A DNA stretch of 8,893 nucleotides from Omnitrophica bacterium GWA2_52_8 (GTDB taxonomy: Bacteria > Omnitrophota > Omnitrophia > Omnitrophales > Aquincolibacteriaceae), in the NCBI GenBank assembly GCA_001804025.1, contig MHFC01000138.1:1-8893 (forward strand), read 5' to 3'. Both the position numbers and the translations under genes were made by a program. Every line of letters starts with the position of its first letter. Within the stretch, counting starts at the first letter, position 1. This document shows, in pieces, positions 8,201 through 8,893 of this stretch. The notes under the pieces were generated by a model. That model was not told where the DNA came from, ran no database searches, and saw nothing but the letters and a program-made list of their open reading frames with translations.

Positions 8201-8893
8201 TGAAACCGTGCTTGAACGTCCGGAAGGTTCCGGTACTGCTGGTCAGCCGCGTTCTTCGTCTGCACCCGCGGCAAGGCGGGTCGATTCCGGACCATCGCAA
8301 GCGCAATCGCCGCCGGCATTGGAACCGATAGCCGCACAGCAATCTGCCGCCGCTAAGCCGACGGGGGCAACTCCCGTAACTCCTGCAAACATTGAAATAG
8401 ATAATCCCGATAGTAGAAGAAGTTCAGGAAGTTCGCTAAGTTCGACATTGCAGCAGGAGGCTACGAAGATTGCCGCAGTTATCGTCGAAGAGCTTTTAAG
8501 ATCACCTGATGCTTTAAAGCAATATGCCCAAAGAGTACTTAAAGATGGTGAGGGCGAGGCCCGGTCGGCCTATTTAAGCGTCATTGGCTATGAATTTCAT
8601 ACGCAGACACCAATCGGTGAAAAAAACTTTGTAGCGGCGTTTGCGGCGCGGTATCAAAATAAGCCGGGGTTTTTAGGGCGTACGATCACATGGCTCACAC
8701 AGGAAAGATTCGGCCGCGTGACCTTTGCAAGTCAAGCGCGCAAATGGTGGGAAGGAAATCTAAGGACGTATCTTCCATCGGCCAACGTTCCTCCAACCGC
8801 GCGCGACAGTTTCAAGGAAGAAATTCACAGGAAAGTTTTCAATGCATTAAATAAAATGGCCATTGACGAAAAGTTGCTATTGACCGGCAATCT
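5202..8893 (+). CDS. Very long exported multidomain protein, N-terminal 1,230 residues (3' end off the window)
   Basis: One frame runs from the ATG at 5202 to the right edge without a stop. An in-frame TAA at 5169-5171 lies upstream and no other start lies between, so ATG 5202 is the first possible Met, and it puts a signal peptide at the N-terminus. No Shine-Dalgarno sequence is visible. Regions: signal peptide 1-26; a globular domain of about 66-526 with HIQNAHG (His72, His77), LLLLEGA (Glu105), GELTGAEYYL and ITGGFHTDG (His503), which I infer to be ChaN/TraB/EreA-like; an unrecognised mixed region of about 530-992; a Pro/Ala/Ser-rich linker 993-1081; and a further globular region from 1082 onward, ending in a Trp-containing stretch (KWWEGNL). 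No membrane segment follows the signal, so it is probably secreted, periplasmic or surface-located. The N-terminal pattern resembles predicted Omnitrophota proteins I recall. The total length and function are unknown. Confidence 0.9.
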   Translation, partial: MKTQNSKKITSLLTLMVFLGSQIGQAQSLGGLAVSPQFERPGFFEIEIPHDLASVEEIYQAPPQSDPKLILHIQNAHGSAEAQMKIKELLQYFYKQYGIKLLLLEGAAEKLDAHYLDLFPEHEQNVAFAETLTRAGELTGAEYYLMDGPEDVTAVGIEQADLYRSNYEAFKKIYSKRPEIDTFLNGYDQELFSLSSHVFSPEMRKMITEWKKFGQGRREFLPYIRSLVENALKVLGVDLQSLFAQVEWPQVTRLLVLQTMERDIDRKQAEIEKAGLVAFMKEKQLSAALVAAVEKLGENRISVQSLGGSDKDSRPRDLLEKLVEEGGPKGFRFHDYPAFSLYAGYIILQSELESRKLFDEIETIFGKILDQLAATETEKNLLELYRDQMLMGKLFALELTRPESARALYRKDWIRPETMQQRLKTLEKESAAGISGAWDTGIQAEANDKFWGHQKDLLQGLFETAFQFYDYAKQREQAFYESIQKNMADKSADKAILITGGFHTDGIMERLREGGINYGTLMPRMTAQVDQVNYITAMMENRQTIFDIANIEKVLNLQPNPDVRTAQSADVRSEARRIVSDYLDYLGRFASGNLNVVDGNLQYLAETSYAKSVGFDLSRQRSDARSRNYRIQFEDAAAFGLQFTDSAGLHVTRLADAVLRELPGMTVSTGAIPGALKPGSVLRAESRTKPGAWQEPVNADVDWSAVFDDAPTASRSPTSLIIAGDTDRNFDGIYRDLKSLPFKLTYSQKHAAYLQANAGTVNTVLDEAFSISGLTGKSTLLRLLTSYGAGNAGKAVVVVPIAAGNTRVVQFKIMVGDVREEQGQKRLSNVRNVMIRKDMPASAGGEESVSIRPYHEAGLGQATDDTEAPQDLNFADNAIRAVGGIVNYYKGPINADLKSGRRLMRAEQFNSRIQSGVQMLRFVPDGINLANKSNISKWAVFIGVVEATGDEERDRRKLGRADYKRNIIKFSTFEYNGITYQAALYGAIPKGQTAREPDGDETVLERPEGSGTAGQPRSSSAPAARRVDSGPSQAQSPPALEPIAAQQSAAAKPTGATPVTPANIEIDNPDSRRSSGSSLSSTLQQEATKIAAVIVEELLRSPDALKQYAQRVLKDGEGEARSAYLSVIGYEFHTQTPIGEKNFVAAFAARYQNKPGFLGRTITWLTQERFGRVTFASQARKWWEGNLRTYLPSANVPPTARDSFKEEIHRKVFNALNKMAIDEKLLLTGN
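5397..6779 (+). other. ChaN/TraB/EreA-like (TIKI superfamily) domain, inferred
   Basis: Residues of about 66-526 of the long protein. The domain opens with a hydrophobic strand ending in HIQNAHG (His72, His77), then a helix (EAQMKIKELLQYF), then a second strand ending in an acidic LLLLEGA (Glu105). It closes with a strand and turn ILITGGFHTDG (His503), a helix (IMERLREGG) and a final strand ending in LMP. Paired first-strand His, second-strand Glu and a late G-G-x-H are the marks of the ChaN, TraB/Tiki and erythromycin-esterase group, whose members bind metal or haem or cleave peptides or esters. Between these lies a long helical insert. The fold call is by pattern only; substrate is unknown. 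Confidence 0.5.
6885..6921 (+). repeat. Degenerate direct repeat encoding DVR..(A/S) at a domain junction
   Basis: GACGTTCGTACGG (6885-6897) and GACGTACGATCGG (6909-6921) agree at 10 of 13 bases and are 24 bases apart, in the same reading frame, encoding DVRTA and DVRSE. They lie just after the inferred ChaN-like domain in a polar, charged stretch (residues of about 562-576) that looks like an inter-domain linker. Confidence 0.45.
6942..6959 (+). repeat. Perfect 9-base tandem duplication (GATTACCTT x2)
   Basis: GATTACCTT is present twice in a row in frame, encoding DYL-DYL in the long protein. Identity at the base level suggests a recent slippage duplication, or a helix repeat under selection. 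Confidence 0.75.
8178..8444 (+). other. Low-complexity Pro/Ala/Ser/Gln-rich linker in the long exported protein
   Basis: Residues of about 993-1081 are dominated by Pro, Ala, Ser, Gln, Gly and Thr, with no hydrophobic pattern (for example SSSAPAARR, QAQSPPALEP, AAKPTGATPVTPA and SRRSSGSSLSS). It separates two better-structured regions and is expected to be disordered and exposed. Such linkers are common between domains of surface or secreted proteins. Confidence 0.75.
8420..8443 (+). repeat. Three-copy AAGTTC repeat at a 9-base period
   Basis: AAGTTC occurs at 8420-8425, 8429-8434 and 8438-8443, exactly 9 bases apart and in frame, with variable three-base spacers. It encodes the Ser-rich end of the linker (SSGSSLSS). 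The pattern suggests growth of the linker by slippage followed by drift. Confidence 0.6.

Overview
The window reads as a slice of a bacterial chromosome of roughly balanced base composition, most likely from the PVC side of the tree and probably Omnitrophota (former OP3). Two things point there. One is a 128-residue protein matching the TIGR04138 family, described from Planctomycetes, Verrucomicrobia and relatives. The other is a very long exported open frame whose N-terminal domain resembles one I recall from many predicted Omnitrophota proteins. The assignment is from memory of family patterns, not from a search.

Bases 2-5091 are a tight, plus-strand run of five genes: the end of gcvPA, complete gcvPB (the two halves of the glycine decarboxylase P-protein), a lipoate ligase/octanoyltransferase-family protein, the TIGR04138 protein of unknown function, and a UvrD/PcrA-type DNA helicase. 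Junctions are a 7-base overlap, a 22-base gap, a 4-base ATGA overlap and a 9-base gap, so they are probably co-transcribed. The first three form a functional unit: the P-protein decarboxylates glycine onto the lipoyl arm of GcvH, and the ligase-family protein would help attach that arm. GcvT and GcvH are not in the window and would be expected upstream. The last two genes look like passengers of the same transcript.

Bases 5092-5201 are a 110-base AT-rich spacer with two perfect short palindromes and a possible promoter -10 box, but no convincing terminator hairpin.

From 5202 to the right edge there is one uninterrupted plus-strand reading frame with no stop in 1,230 codons. It has a signal peptide, an N-terminal domain that I infer to have a ChaN/TraB/EreA-like (TIKI superfamily) fold, a long middle region I do not recognise, a Pro/Ala/Ser-rich linker and the beginning of another globular region. 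This is the most interesting object in the window. No RNA genes, mobile elements, CRISPR arrays or minus-strand genes could be supported.
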